64,000 bases of DNA from Paracoccus albus. GTDB taxonomy: Bacteria > Pseudomonadota > Alphaproteobacteria > Rhodobacterales > Rhodobacteraceae. The DNA lies in the NCBI RefSeq assembly GCF_027913035.1, contig NZ_CP115775.1, positions 310,001 through 374,000 of the forward strand, read 5' to 3'. This document shows, one piece after another, positions 16,452-25,407 of the stretch (the stretch's first letter is position 1; every line of letters starts with the position of its first letter). The position numbers and the translations under genes are program-made. The notes beneath the pieces were generated by a model. The model saw only the letters and a list, made by a program, of their open reading frames with translations, searched no databases and was not told the origin of the DNA.

Positions 16452-17672
16452 ATGGGCGGATTCTACGACGATCTGGAAATGCGCAGCGATGAAGAGCGTC
16501 ACGAATGGCTGGAAACATCGCTGCCAATCGCAATCGGTCGCGCAAAAACAGCCCCGGCACTTGCGCGGCTTCTTCGCGATGTGGAGCCTAATGATATCCG
16601 CGATCGTGCAGCGCTTGCTGCTTTGCCCGTCATCCGCAAGGCGGAACTGACCGAAGCCCAAAAGAAGAACCCGCCCTTCGGTGGGTTTGCGACGCGGTTG
16701 GCGGCAGAATTCGATTATATCTTCCAATCGCCCGGTCCCATTTATGAGCCCGGCCGACGTGGTGCGGATTGGTGGCGCCTTGGCCGCTTCTTGCACGCCT
16801 TGGGCGTCGGAAGGGGCGATATCGTCCAGAACTGCTTTGCCTATCACCTCACCCCGGCCGGAATGATGTTCGACAGTGCAGCGCATGCCGTCGACGCCGC
16901 CGTGTTGCCCGCGGGTACCGGGCAAACGGACCTTCAGGTGCGCGCTGCCGCGGATATCGGATCAAATGTTTACGCAGGCACACCGGACTTTCTGAAGGTG
17001 ATCCTGGATCGTGCGGATGAGCTTGGCGAAAAGCTGGCCATAACACGCGCTGCCGTCGCAGGCGGGGCGCTCTTCCCGTCTCTGCGCAGTCACTACGCGG
17101 ATCGCGGGATCACGACGCTGCAATGCTATGCCACGGCGGATCTCGGCAATATCGCCTATGAATCTGAAGCGATGGAGGGGATGATCGTTGATGAGGGCGT
17201 GCTGGTAGAGATCGTTCGCCCCGGCACCGGCGACCCGCTGCCCGATGGCGAGGTTGGAGAGGTTGTGGTCACAACGCTGAACCCGGACTATCCGCTTGTG
17301 CGCTTTGCGACGGGCGACCTGTCTGCCGTTATGCCCGGCACATCGCCATGCGGGCGGACAAATATGCGCATCAAGGGATGGATGGGACGCGCAGATCAGA
17401 CCACGAAGATCAAGGGCATGTTCGTTCGTCCGGAACAGGTGGCCTCTCTGGTGGCCCGGCACCCAGAAATTTCCCGCGCCCGCGTCATTGCCGATCGCGC
17501 GGGAGAGATGGATACGATGACCGTCCAGATCGAAAGCCCGCGCGGGGCCGAATCCGAATATGCAGGCTCTGTTGTTGAGGCGCTGAAGATGAAGGGTCGG
17601 GTTGAAATCCTCGCACCCGGAAGCCTGCCGAATGACGGATTGGTGATCGAGGACCGCCGCAAATACGACTGA
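16452..17672 (+). CDS. Phenylacetate-CoA ligase-like (PaaK family) protein
   Basis: The 406-aa ANL-superfamily protein resembles PaaK in layout: an N-terminal helical part, an adenylation core, and a C-terminal AMP-binding_C domain ending VIEDRRKYD, where the catalytic lysine is expected. The usual serine/threonine-glycine nucleotide loop is replaced by FQSPGPIYEPG (about residue 96), so ATP binding may be altered. That pattern seems to be a feature of this transporter-linked subgroup. The ATG at 16452 follows a G-rich ribosome-binding site and gives the family N-terminus; an earlier in-frame ATG at 16362 overlaps livF and is less likely. It is the last gene of the import cluster. It may activate an aromatic or branched acid, or be a non-catalytic relative. 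Confidence 0.78.
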   Translation: MGGFYDDLEMRSDEERHEWLETSLPIAIGRAKTAPALARLLRDVEPNDIRDRAALAALPVIRKAELTEAQKKNPPFGGFATRLAAEFDYIFQSPGPIYEPGRRGADWWRLGRFLHALGVGRGDIVQNCFAYHLTPAGMMFDSAAHAVDAAVLPAGTGQTDLQVRAAADIGSNVYAGTPDFLKVILDRADELGEKLAITRAAVAGGALFPSLRSHYADRGITTLQCYATADLGNIAYESEAMEGMIVDEGVLVEIVRPGTGDPLPDGEVGEVVVTTLNPDYPLVRFATGDLSAVMPGTSPCGRTNMRIKGWMGRADQTTKIKGMFVRPEQVASLVARHPEISRARVIADRAGEMDTMTVQIESPRGAESEYAGSVVEALKMKGRVEILAPGSLPNDGLVIEDRRKYD

Positions 17673-17729
17673 TCGCATCAGGCGTTCAGAACGTGGGCCG
17701 GCGAATGTCTTGCCAGCGGCCGCCCTGAT

Positions 17730-18635
17730 TCAGAACTTCTGCGGCACGTACAGGTCACGCGGAAGAACGTCACGCTCGTAATCCGGATTGAAAACCCGAT
17801 CCGGCAGCGTAATGTTGTCATGCGGGATTTCGGTATATGGCATCAGCGAAAGCAGATGCGCCATGCAGTTGAGCCGCGCGCGCTTCTTGTCATTACCTGG
17901 CACGATATACCACGGTGCCTCGGGGATATTCGTGCGCTCGAACATCTCTTCCTTGGCTTTGGTATAGGCCTCCCACCGGACGCGGGCCTGAAGGTCCATC
18001 GGTGACAGCTTCCACTGCTTCATCGGGTCATGAACGCGCATGAGGAAGCGCATCTGCTGTTCCTCATCTGTGATCGAGAACCAGTATTTCACCAGCCTGA
18101 TGCCGGAACGGACCAGCATGCGTTCGAATTCAGGGACGTCGTCGAAGAATTGCTGAACCTGATCTTCGCTGGCGAAACCCATGACCCTTTCGACGCCGGC
18201 GCGGTTATACCAGCTGCGATCGAACAGCACGATTTCGCCGCCGGCGGGCAGGTGCGGGACGTAGCGTTGGAAATACCACTGCGTTTTTTCGCGGTCGGAC
18301 GGGGCGGGCAGCGCAACGACGCGGGCGACGCGTGGGTTAAGGCGCTGCGTGATCCGCTTGATCGCGCCCCCTTTGCCGGCGGAGTCGCGGCCCTCGAAGA
18401 TGACGACGACCTTTTCCTTATAGTGGCTGACCCAGTCCTGAAGCTTGATCAGCTCTGACTGAAGACGCAAAAGCCCTTGAAAATAAGCCTTTCGGTCCAT
18501 CTGGTTGGGGTGGGTATCGCGATAGATCTGCTTGATTTCCTGGCTGAGAACGGCGTCCTCAAGCTCAAGCTCATAGTCCTCGTCCAGCGTGTCCTGAAGC
18601 TCTGCTTCGAGCCAGTCCTGCGGTTGGTCTTCCAT
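17730..18635 (-). CDS. ppk2: Polyphosphate kinase 2
   Basis: The 301-aa PPK2-family enzyme transfers phosphate between inorganic polyphosphate and nucleotides. It has Walker A GRDSAGKGG, a Walker B-type stretch FDRSWYNRAGVERVMGF, and a lid region with arginines around KQWKLSP. An acidic N-terminal tail of about 40 residues precedes the core. The size fits one-domain class I PPK2. The start at 18635 is chosen because GGAGG lies five bases upstream and because the 52 extra upstream codons run through AT-rich promoter-like DNA. A 19-bp palindrome lies about 100 bases upstream. It ends tail-to-tail with the PaaK-like gene. Confidence 0.92.
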   Translation of the reverse strand: MEDQPQDWLEAELQDTLDEDYELELEDAVLSQEIKQIYRDTHPNQMDRKAYFQGLLRLQSELIKLQDWVSHYKEKVVVIFEGRDSAGKGGAIKRITQRLNPRVARVVALPAPSDREKTQWYFQRYVPHLPAGGEIVLFDRSWYNRAGVERVMGFASEDQVQQFFDDVPEFERMLVRSGIRLVKYWFSITDEEQQMRFLMRVHDPMKQWKLSPMDLQARVRWEAYTKAKEEMFERTNIPEAPWYIVPGNDKKRARLNCMAHLLSLMPYTEIPHDNITLPDRVFNPDYERDVLPRDLYVPQKF

Positions 18636-18977
18636 CACGTCCTCCGGGTCAACATGGCGGATATAAGCGCGAATTGTGACGGTTTTGTAGGGGCTAAAGG
18701 TGTATGATCCGCGTAGAGAACTTGTGTATATCCCGTATATAAAGCGTATATACAGCTTGGACTGGCAATACGCGACCGAAAGCAAGCCCATCCCAAGTCA
18801 GATAATTCGCGACCCTCTCTCTTCGCGGGCAGGGGCGCACTATATCCGTTTTGAGGGCGCGTTGCGAGGCAGCCGTCTTAACGAAAACGGCTGGTCACCT
18901 TCGCCGATCACTGAAACAGCGCCAGTATGCGTGGCGCCGTTTACATGACATATCGTGCTTGCCGGGCTTTGCCGCGT
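18636..18977. other. Intergenic region between ppk2 and pyrG
   Basis: About 340 bases contain the probable ppk2 promoter (minus strand) and the AT-rich palindrome at 18735-18753. No gene, and no strong terminator for pyrG, could be seen. Confidence 0.5.
18735..18753. promoter_or_regulatory. Operator-like palindrome upstream of ppk2
   Basis: GTATATA (18735-18741) and TATATAC (18747-18753) form a perfect 7-bp inverted repeat with a 5-base spacer. A third GTATAT lies at 18726-18731. The A/T-rich symmetric form stands out in high-GC DNA and lies about 100 bases from the ppk2 start. It could be a regulator-binding site or part of the promoter; no family of regulator can be named. Confidence 0.4.
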
Positions 18978-20624
18978 TCAGACCAGCCTGGCGCCTTCCT
19001 TCGCCGCCTCGACAAAGCCGTCGAAGAGGGGCGCAGGGTCGAAGGGTTTGGACTTCAGTTCCGGATGGGCCTGCACGCCGATGAACCAGCGGTGATCGGG
19101 GTATTCGACCGCCTCGGGCAATTTGCCATCGGGCGACATGCCCGAAAAGGACAGGCCGGCCTCTTCCAGTTGCGGGATATAGCTGGCATCGACCTCATAA
19201 CGGTGGCGGTGGCGGTCCTCGATCTCCAACGCGCCGTCATAGGTGTCGGAGATGCGCGAGTCGGGTTTCAGTACCGCCGTATAGGCCCCAAGGCGCATGG
19301 TGCCGCCCTTGTCGTCGGACAGGCTGCGCTGCACCTTGTAATTGCCCTGCACCCATTCCTTGAGGTGATAGACGATGGGGGTGAAGCGTTCCTTTCCGGC
19401 CTCGTGGTCGAATTCTTCGGAACCGGCATCTTCGATACCCGCCAGATTGCGCGCAGCCTCGATCACCGCCATCTGCATACCAAGACAGATGCCAAGGTAG
19501 GGCACATTCTTTTCGCGGGCATATTTCGCCGCAGTGATCATGCCCTCGGTGCCGCGTTCGCCGAAGCCGCCGGGCACGATGATCCCGTGATAGCCGTCAA
19601 GCAAGTGCTGGCCGCCCTCTGCTTCTATATCTTCGGCGGCGATCCAATCCGATTTTACCTTAACGCGATTCGCCATGCCGCCATGAGTCAGCGCCTCGGC
19701 AATCGACTTATAGGCATCTTCCAGCTGCGTGTACTTGCCGACGATGGCGACCTTGACGGTACCGTCGATATTGGTCAGGCGGTCCATCACCTCTTCCCAG
19801 CGGGACAGATCGGGGCGCGGGGCTGGGCTGATCTGGAAGGCGTTCAGAACAGCCTGATCGAGACCGGCGCTGTGATATGCCAGCGGTGCCTCATAGATCG
19901 ACTTTAGGTCGTAGGCCGGGATCACGGCGTCCGGGCGGACGTTACAGAACAGCGCGATCTTGGCGCGTTCCTTTTCCGGGATCGGGTGTTCGCTTCGGCA
20001 GACCAGGACGTCTGGCGCAAGACCAATGGATTGCAGTTCCTTGACCGAGTGCTGGGTCGGCTTGGTCTTCAGCTCGCCCGAGGCAGCCAGATAGGGCAGC
20101 AGGGTCAGATGCATCAGGATGCATTCGCCGCGCGGGCGTTCATGGGTGAACTGGCGGATCGCCTCGAAGAAGGGCAGCCCCTCGATGTCGCCGACCGTGC
20201 CGCCGATCTCACACAGCATGAAATCGACCTCGTCGTCGCCGATGGCGATGAAATCCTTGATCTCGTTGGTGACGTGGGGAATCACCTGGATGGTCTTGCC
20301 GAGATATTCGCCGCGCCGCTCTTTCTCGAGCACATTGGAATAGATCCGACCCGAAGAGATCGAATCGGTCTTGCGCGCGTGGACGCCGGTGAAGCGTTCG
20401 TAATGGCCGAGATCCAGATCGGTTTCCGCGCCGTCATCGGTGACGAAAACCTCGCCATGCTCGAAGGGCGACATGGTGCCGGGATCGACGTTCAGATAGG
20501 GGTCCAGCTTGCGCAGGCGCACCGTGTATCCACGGGCCTGCAAAAGCGCACCAAGCGCCGCGGAGGCCAGCCCTTTGCCAAGGGAGGACACAACGCCGCC
20601 GGTGATAAAGATATAACGCGCCAT
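18978..20624 (-). CDS. pyrG: CTP synthase
   Basis: The 548-aa enzyme converts UTP to CTP with glutamine or ammonia. The N-terminal synthetase domain (about 1-265) begins [18 protein letters not shown], and its PPi-type loop and allosteric region are intact. The C-terminal class I glutamine amidotransferase domain has the nucleophile cysteine in GICLGMQ and the downstream VQAHPE histidine/glutamate pair. Length is typical. secG lies upstream on the same strand, separated by 151 bases containing two inverted repeats. Confidence 0.97.
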   Translation of the reverse strand: MARYIFITGGVVSSLGKGLASAALGALLQARGYTVRLRKLDPYLNVDPGTMSPFEHGEVFVTDDGAETDLDLGHYERFTGVHARKTDSISSGRIYSNVLEKERRGEYLGKTIQVIPHVTNEIKDFIAIGDDEVDFMLCEIGGTVGDIEGLPFFEAIRQFTHERPRGECILMHLTLLPYLAASGELKTKPTQHSVKELQSIGLAPDVLVCRSEHPIPEKERAKIALFCNVRPDAVIPAYDLKSIYEAPLAYHSAGLDQAVLNAFQISPAPRPDLSRWEEVMDRLTNIDGTVKVAIVGKYTQLEDAYKSIAEALTHGGMANRVKVKSDWIAAEDIEAEGGQHLLDGYHGIIVPGGFGERGTEGMITAAKYAREKNVPYLGICLGMQMAVIEAARNLAGIEDAGSEEFDHEAGKERFTPIVYHLKEWVQGNYKVQRSLSDDKGGTMRLGAYTAVLKPDSRISDTYDGALEIEDRHRHRYEVDASYIPQLEEAGLSFSGMSPDGKLPEAVEYPDHRWFIGVQAHPELKSKPFDPAPLFDGFVEAAKEGARLV

Positions 20625-20680
20625 GCGGCCCCCGTGAGTTCTCGAATCAGTCGTTTTCGCGGCCGCAGATAAGCGCCGTT

Positions 20681-20714
20681 CACGGGACTAAAGATATAAC
20701 CGATTTGTCCCGTG
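20681..20714 (-). promoter_or_regulatory. Inverted repeat around a -10-like box upstream of pyrG
   Basis: CACGGGAC (20681-20688) and GTCCCGTG (20707-20714) are perfect 8-bp inverted arms around an 18-base AT-rich centre. On the minus strand that centre contains GGTTATATC, which resembles a -10 region. It is 57 bases from the pyrG start. It could be an operator over the promoter or a leader hairpin; function is inferred from position. Confidence 0.35.
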
Positions 20715-20740
20715 GCCGCAACGCGGACCGCAAGTTGTCG

Positions 20741-20763
20741 TGGGGGCAGAATTCCTGCCCCCA
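20741..20763 (-). terminator. Hairpin downstream of secG
   Basis: TGGGGGCAG (20741-20749) pairs with CTGCCCCCA (20755-20763) in a perfect 9-bp stem with a 5-base loop, 13 bases after the secG stop on the minus strand. There is no T-run, so it may be a leaky terminator or an mRNA-stabilising structure. Confidence 0.45.
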
Positions 20764-20775
20764 AAGTGTTGGGTA

Positions 20776-21303
20776 TCAGTTGGCCGCCGGAGGCGTGACC
20801 GGGCTGTCGGTTGCTGGCGTATCCGCTGCGGGTGCTGCCGGTTCAGCCGGTGCGGCTTCCTCAGCCGGCACAACCTCTGCAGGGGCAACTTCGGCCGCGG
20901 CGGGCGCTGTTGCCGCTGGCGCGGCAGCTTCGCCCTCTGGCGCCGGGGGTGCCACGGGGGATCCTACGCCGGGCGGGGGCACATAGGTCGGCAGCGCAGG
21001 GGCAGAGCCGTCGCCGGTTTCGCCTGACGTATCCGCACCGATGCCGATCTGGTCCAGCACCGAACCGCCCGAGGTGTTGCGTGCGGCGATGACCGTCAGC
21101 GTGAGAGAGGTGGCGATGAATGCCGCCGCAAAAATCCAGGTCATCTTTGACAGCGCGTTCGCGGCCTGACGACCTGTCATGACCCCGCCGCCGCCTCCGC
21201 CGCCGCCCATACCCAGCCCACCGCCTTCGGAGCGTTGCAGCAGCACGATGCCGATCAGCAGCAACGCTAGGATCAGATGGACGGTCAGGACGACATTTTC
21301 CAA
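20776..21303 (-). CDS. secG: Preprotein translocase subunit SecG
   Basis: The 175-aa membrane protein is the accessory subunit of the SecYEG channel. The first 75 residues give two membrane helices around the polar loop LLQRSEGGGLGMGGGGGGGG, the alphaproteobacterial SecG signature. The remaining 95 residues are a low-complexity Ala/Pro/Glu-rich tail, much longer than the E. coli protein (110 aa in total). Such tails are common in Rhodobacteraceae. It lies between accA and pyrG on the minus strand. Confidence 0.93.
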   Translation of the reverse strand: MENVVLTVHLILALLLIGIVLLQRSEGGGLGMGGGGGGGGVMTGRQAANALSKMTWIFAAAFIATSLTLTVIAARNTSGGSVLDQIGIGADTSGETGDGSAPALPTYVPPPGVGSPVAPPAPEGEAAAPAATAPAAAEVAPAEVVPAEEAAPAEPAAPAADTPATDSPVTPPAAN

Positions 21304-21432
21304 GACTCGGGCCTTTCGATTACGGACGGGCCTATCTAGTCAGCGCAGACAGTGTTGGCAAGACGGGGACGCTGCAAAGCCATCGCAGTGTTCGTTTGTT
21401 TTCCGACCATAGGTGAATGATCGCAACGGCTG

Positions 21433-22389
21433 TTAACCCAGCCCCTTCTTACCCATATCCAGAAACTTCTGGCGACGCTGCTTGATGAGTTCGGCGGGCT
21501 TCTTGGCGGACAGATCTTTTAGTAGCGCGGCGATTTCCTTGCCGACCGCGTCGATGGCCGCCTCCGGCGCGCGCTGAGCACCGCCGACGGGTTCGGTCAC
21601 GATCTGGTCAATGACGCCAAGTTTTTTCAGGTCTTGAGCGGTCAGGCGCAGCGCCTCGGCGGCTTCGCGCATCTTGTCGGCATCTTTCCAGAGGATCGAC
21701 GCACAGCCTTCGGGCGAGATCACCGAATAGATCGAATGTTCCAGCATGACGATGCGATTCGCGGTGGCGAAGGCGACCGCCCCGCCCGATCCGCCCTCTC
21801 CGATGATGACAGAGATCAGAGGAACGCCGATCTGCAGGCATTTCTCGGTCGAGCGGGCAATCGCCTCGCTCTGGCCGCGTTCTTCTGCGCCCTTGCCGGG
21901 ATAGGCGCCGGCGGTATCGACCAAGGTTATGACGGGCAGCCCGAAACGGTCGGCGAGGTCCATCAGGCGAACCGCCTTGCGATAGCCTTCGGGCCGGGCC
22001 ATGCCGAAATTATGGTCGATCCGGGATTTCGTGTCGTGGCCCTTTTCGTGGCCGATCACCACGCAGGGGATGTCGTTGAAGCGGGCAAGGCCGCCCATGA
22101 CGGCCAGATCGTCACCAAAGCCCCGGTCGCCTGCAAGGGGCGTATATTCCGTGAAGAGCCGTTCGATATAATCGCGGCAATGCGGCCTTTCCGGATGCCG
22201 GGCGACCTGCGTTTTGCGCCATGCATCGAGGTTGCCGTAAAGCTCCTTGAGCAGGCTGTTCGCCTTTTTGTCCAGGGCGGCCGCTTCTTTTTCAACGTCT
22301 ACGGACGAATCTTTTTCGCCCATGGTCCGCAATTCTTCGGCCTTGCCTTCGATATCGGCCAGGGGCTTTTCGAAATCGAGATAGGTCAT
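21433..22389 (-). CDS. accA: Acetyl-CoA carboxylase carboxyltransferase, alpha subunit
   Basis: The 318-aa protein is half of the carboxyltransferase that makes malonyl-CoA for fatty acid synthesis. The N-terminal helical part [14 protein letters not shown] is followed by the crotonase-like core with the oxyanion region [10 protein letters not shown] and [12 protein letters not shown]. Length is standard. The start at 22389 follows GGAGAG and matches the family N-terminus; a 27-codon extension upstream is not expected. It is divergent from the S49 peptidase gene. Confidence 0.96.
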   Translation of the reverse strand: MTYLDFEKPLADIEGKAEELRTMGEKDSSVDVEKEAAALDKKANSLLKELYGNLDAWRKTQVARHPERPHCRDYIERLFTEYTPLAGDRGFGDDLAVMGGLARFNDIPCVVIGHEKGHDTKSRIDHNFGMARPEGYRKAVRLMDLADRFGLPVITLVDTAGAYPGKGAEERGQSEAIARSTEKCLQIGVPLISVIIGEGGSGGAVAFATANRIVMLEHSIYSVISPEGCASILWKDADKMREAAEALRLTAQDLKKLGVIDQIVTEPVGGAQRAPEAAIDAVGKEIAALLKDLSAKKPAELIKQRRQKFLDMGKKGLG

Positions 22390-22490
22390 GAGGCTCTCCA
22401 GTCGTGTCGCGCCCTTATATGCGTTGCGTGCGAACAGATTGCAACGCGCGACGCTTGTCCGGCGCGCCAAGGGCGCATATCTGGGGAAAC

Positions 22491-23300
22491 ATGAAAATAC
22501 CGTTCATCAATCCCGCGCCGCGGATCAGCGTCATCCGCCTGCAAGGCACCATTCGCAGCGCGTCGGGTCTGGGCGGTGCTGCGCTGAATGATGCGGGGCT
22601 TGCGCCGCTGCTGGAACGCGCCTTTACCAAGGGTAAACCCAAGGCGGTTGCGCTGGCCATCAACTCTCCGGGCGGTTCGCCTGTGCAATCGTCGCTTATT
22701 GCCGCGCGAATCCGGCGCCTGGCGGAAAAGCATGAGGTGCCGGTTCACGCCTTTGTCGAAGATGTCGCGGCCTCTGGCGGGTACTGGCTGGCGACGGCCG
22801 CGGACAAGGTCTGGGCGGATGAATGCTCTGTCATCGGATCTATTGGCGTGATTTCCGGCGGGTTCGGCCTGCAGGACTTCATCGCGCGGCACGGGATCGA
22901 GCGGCGGATCTACACGGCCGGAAAGTCGAAATCGCAACTGGATATGTTCCGTCCCGAGAAGCCAGAGGATGTTGCGCGCTTGCAAAGGCTGCTGGATGAC
23001 ATGCACCGGATCTTTATTGCGCAGGTCAAGGCGCGTCGTGGTGACCGTCTGGCAAACAGTGATGAACTGTTCAGCGGTGAATTCTGGCTGGCGCGTCGTG
23101 CGCAGGATCTGGGCCTGATCGACGGTATCGGACATCTTGCGCCGAAGATGCGAGCGTTGTTTGGTGACGACATCCGCTTTCAGAGCTTCGGACAGCGCAA
23201 ATCCTTCCTTCGCCGCTTCGGCATCGCAGGTGCGGATCTGGCCGAGGACGCCATGGGCGCGGTCGAGGAGCGCGCCGCATTTCAAAGGTTCGGCGCATGA
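22491..23300 (+). CDS. S49-family peptidase (SohB/SppA-like)
   Basis: The 269-aa serine protease acts on signal-peptide or membrane-protein fragments. The ClpP/crotonase fold shows nucleophile S95 in AASGGYWLA and the general-base lysine in AGKSKSQLD (K145 or K147). It has no N-terminal membrane anchor, unlike E. coli SppA or SohB, so it may be cytoplasmic or peripherally bound. The ATG at 22491 follows CTGGGGA and gives the family N-terminus [11 protein letters not shown]. It overlaps the next small ORF by 4 bases (ATGA). Confidence 0.85.
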   Translation: MKIPFINPAPRISVIRLQGTIRSASGLGGAALNDAGLAPLLERAFTKGKPKAVALAINSPGGSPVQSSLIAARIRRLAEKHEVPVHAFVEDVAASGGYWLATAADKVWADECSVIGSIGVISGGFGLQDFIARHGIERRIYTAGKSKSQLDMFRPEKPEDVARLQRLLDDMHRIFIAQVKARRGDRLANSDELFSGEFWLARRAQDLGLIDGIGHLAPKMRALFGDDIRFQSFGQRKSFLRRFGIAGADLAEDAMGAVEERAAFQRFGA

Positions 23301-23413
23301 TTAAATTTGTCATCATCATTCTTCTTCTTTTCGTCGCATTGGCACTTTTCTCTGGCCCAGGCGTTCGTCGTTTCATTGCCAAGATGCTGGGGCTGCCCAA
23401 TCGTGATCGTTGA
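23297..23413 (+). CDS. 38-aa single-span membrane peptide
   Basis: This small gene encodes 38 residues starting [13 protein letters not shown] membrane helix (about 3-20) is followed by a basic, amphipathic end with FIAKMLGLPNRDR. The ATG overlaps the S49 peptidase stop (ATGA), and its own stop lies 8 bases into the antiporter gene, so three genes are chained. There is no separate ribosome-binding site, which fits coupled translation. The membrane helix and positive cytoplasmic tail look like a real small protein rather than chance. Function is unknown; the placement hints at a partner of the antiporter or the protease. Confidence 0.6.
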   Translation: MIKFVIIILLLFVALALFSGPGVRRFIAKMLGLPNRDR

Positions 23414-24335
23414 TCTTCTTTTCATTGTCGCCGGCCTTGCCCTGCTGGTTGTCGGTGGCGATTTTCTGGTGCGCGGTGCGGTGGCGCTTGCCCTTCGGCT
23501 TGGCATTGCGCCGGTCATCGTCGGGCTGACGGTTCTGGCTTTCGGCACCTCGGCGCCAGAGCTGATCGTTTCGGTCGCCGCCGCTATTGGCGGTCAGCCG
23601 GGGATTGCGCTTGGCAACGCCGTCGGATCGAACATCGCGAATGTGCTGCTGATCCTTGGTGCGACGGCCGTCATCGCCCCGGCGCTGAGCCATGATGATG
23701 AGCTGAAGGTCAGTTGGGTCTATGCGGTGACGGCATCCATCCTGCTGATTGTGCTGTGTCTGCTGGGACCGCTGGTCTGGTGGCACGGTGCCATCCTTCT
23801 GGCCGGGCTGACAGCAACGCTGTATCTGCAGATCAAGCGGGCGAAAACGCGCACAGGCGACGCGCCAGAGGTGCAGGACGAACATGCAGCGCCACGCAGT
23901 ATTGCCATCTGGCTTTTGATCGGTCTTGTCGCACTGCCGATAGGTGCGCAGCTGCTTGTCGAAGGTGCCAGCGATATTGCGCGGGGCTTCGGCATCAGCG
24001 ATGCGGTGATCGGGTTGACGCTGGTTGCAATCGGCACATCCTTGCCAGAGCTTGCGGCATCGGTCGCGTCGGCACTGCGTGGCCGGGCGGATATGGCGCT
24101 TGGCAATGTCATCGGCTCGAACCTGTTCAATATTCTGGCGATCCTTGGGATCACGGCGTTTTTCGGGCCGCTTGATGTGCCTGCACAGATGCTGCATTTC
24201 GACCTGTGGTTCATGCTGGCGGTCACGCTGGTGATCGGCCCGTTCCTGCTGCGGCACATTGCGGTCGGTCGGGTGGCGGGCGCGGGGCTGCTGACGACCT
24301 ATGCGCTGTATACCCTGTGGCTGTTGGCGGCATGA
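23403..24335 (+). CDS. Calcium/sodium antiporter (YrbG-like)
   Basis: This 310-aa CaCA-family exchanger has ten or so hydrophobic segments in two inverted halves. Each half carries the alpha-repeat ion-binding motif: GTSAPELIVSVAAA...GNAVGSNIAN in the first and GTSLPELAASVASA...GNVIGSNLFN in the second. The start is taken as GTG at 23403 (VIVDLLFIVAG), the family N-terminus; the longer upstream frame lies inside the 38-aa gene. It ends with an ATGA overlap onto the SDR gene. Confidence 0.88.
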   Translation: MIVDLLFIVAGLALLVVGGDFLVRGAVALALRLGIAPVIVGLTVLAFGTSAPELIVSVAAAIGGQPGIALGNAVGSNIANVLLILGATAVIAPALSHDDELKVSWVYAVTASILLIVLCLLGPLVWWHGAILLAGLTATLYLQIKRAKTRTGDAPEVQDEHAAPRSIAIWLLIGLVALPIGAQLLVEGASDIARGFGISDAVIGLTLVAIGTSLPELAASVASALRGRADMALGNVIGSNLFNILAILGITAFFGPLDVPAQMLHFDLWFMLAVTLVIGPFLLRHIAVGRVAGAGLLTTYALYTLWLLAA

Positions 24336-25105
24336 GCGTTGGCCTGATCACCGGCTCTGCGAAGCGTCTGGGTCGCGCCATGGCGCTGCAACTGTCGGAA
24401 GAGGGGCTGGACATCGCCATTCACTGCCACAGCTCTGGCACAGAGGCAGAGGAAACGGCGCAGGCGGTCCGTGCGATGGGTGTACGGGCAGAGATTTTCG
24501 CGGCGGACCTTCTCGATCTGGATGCGGTCGAAGGGTTGGTGCCGACAGTTGCGCAGCGGATGGGGCAGGTCTCTGTTCTGGTCAACAATGCGTCGATCTT
24601 TGAACATGACACGGTCCACACCGCTACCCGTGACGGCTGGGACCAGCATATCGGATCGAACCTGCGCGCGCCCTTCATACTGTCGCAGGCCTTTGCCGCG
24701 CAGGCCCCGCAGGTCGATAATCTGGGTGCAGAGCCACTGGCAACCGGGCTGATCGTGAACATGGTCGATCAGCGTGTCCTGAAGCCGACGCCAGAGTTCA
24801 TAACCTATGCCATCGCGAAGGCCGGGCTGTGGGAAATGACGAAGATGCTTGCACAGGCACTGGCCCCCGCGATCCGGGTCAATGCCATCGGTCCCGGCCC
24901 GACATTGCAGGGCGCACGGCAGAGCGCGGCTGACTTTGCCCAACAGCGCGGCGCAACCATTCTGCAACGCGGCGCAGACCCCGGCGATGTGGCGCAGGCG
25001 CTGCGGTATTTGCTGGGCGCAAAGGCGATAACGGGGCAGTTGATTTGCGTGGATGGTGGCCAGCATCTGGCGTGGCAAACGCCTGATCTGCAAGGCTCGG
25101 AATAG
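24332..25105 (+). CDS. SDR-family oxidoreductase (FolM/pteridine reductase-like)
   Basis: The 257-aa short-chain dehydrogenase has a Rossmann motif modified to TGSAKRLG, which together with the following arginine indicates NADPH use and matches pteridine reductase or FolM relatives. NNAS and the catalytic Tyr/Lys in YAIAKAGLWE are present, and the C-terminal end carries ITGQLICVDGGQHL. A 10-residue insertion (PQVDNLGAEPL) precedes the MVDQ strand. It starts at the ATGA overlap with the antiporter. Likely role: dihydrobiopterin or dihydrofolate reduction, inferred from family. Confidence 0.78.
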   Translation: MSVGLITGSAKRLGRAMALQLSEEGLDIAIHCHSSGTEAEETAQAVRAMGVRAEIFAADLLDLDAVEGLVPTVAQRMGQVSVLVNNASIFEHDTVHTATRDGWDQHIGSNLRAPFILSQAFAAQAPQVDNLGAEPLATGLIVNMVDQRVLKPTPEFITYAIAKAGLWEMTKMLAQALAPAIRVNAIGPGPTLQGARQSAADFAQQRGATILQRGADPGDVAQALRYLLGAKAITGQLICVDGGQHLAWQTPDLQGSE

Positions 25106-25407
25106 GACGGCTTAGCTGCCGCCCATGTCAAACTGTCCACCTTTGCTGCTGCAGCAACAAAAGCATCAAGAATCCGTCATGTATTTCAGTGTTTTGTCGG
25201 CGTCAGATAAAATATGTAACAAAAACAACTACGTAACTTTGTGCCTAAAAAATAGGCAGGATAGAAATATGATCCCAAATGCAATGAATTCCGCAGTCGG
25301 GCGTATTGCACCCACAGAGTTATCCACAGAATCCGTGGATAGGTTTGCCCTTGCACTCTGTTCTCAGAACTTGCAGCCGAGCACCAGAATCACCCATTTG
25401 TAGAGAC
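25106..25407. other. AT-rich intergenic region before uvrC
   Basis: About 300 bases hold small hairpins (25143-25148/25152-25157, and 25242-25247/25253-25258 with an A5 loop) and a perfect DnaA box at 25320. A 92-codon frame (25125-25403) spans it, but has no ribosome-binding site and no recognisable product. The uvrC promoter should lie here. Confidence 0.5.
25320..25340. promoter_or_regulatory. DnaA box pair in inverted orientation
   Basis: TTATCCACA at 25320-25328 is a perfect consensus DnaA box. The neighbouring CGTGGATAG (25332-25340) is the inverted form with two mismatches, so the two face each other. The site is about 70 bases upstream of uvrC. It may link uvrC transcription to DnaA, or be one of many scattered DnaA sites. 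Confidence 0.4.

Noticed and set aside
25125..25403. A 92-codon frame between the SDR gene and uvrC
   Set aside because: It has no ribosome-binding site and low-complexity, unfamiliar content, and it spans the DnaA-box and promoter region.
25106..25407. A replication origin suggested by the DnaA box and AT-rich DNA
   Set aside because: There is only one perfect box with one weak partner. The usual alphaproteobacterial origin neighbours are absent, and uvrC is directly downstream.
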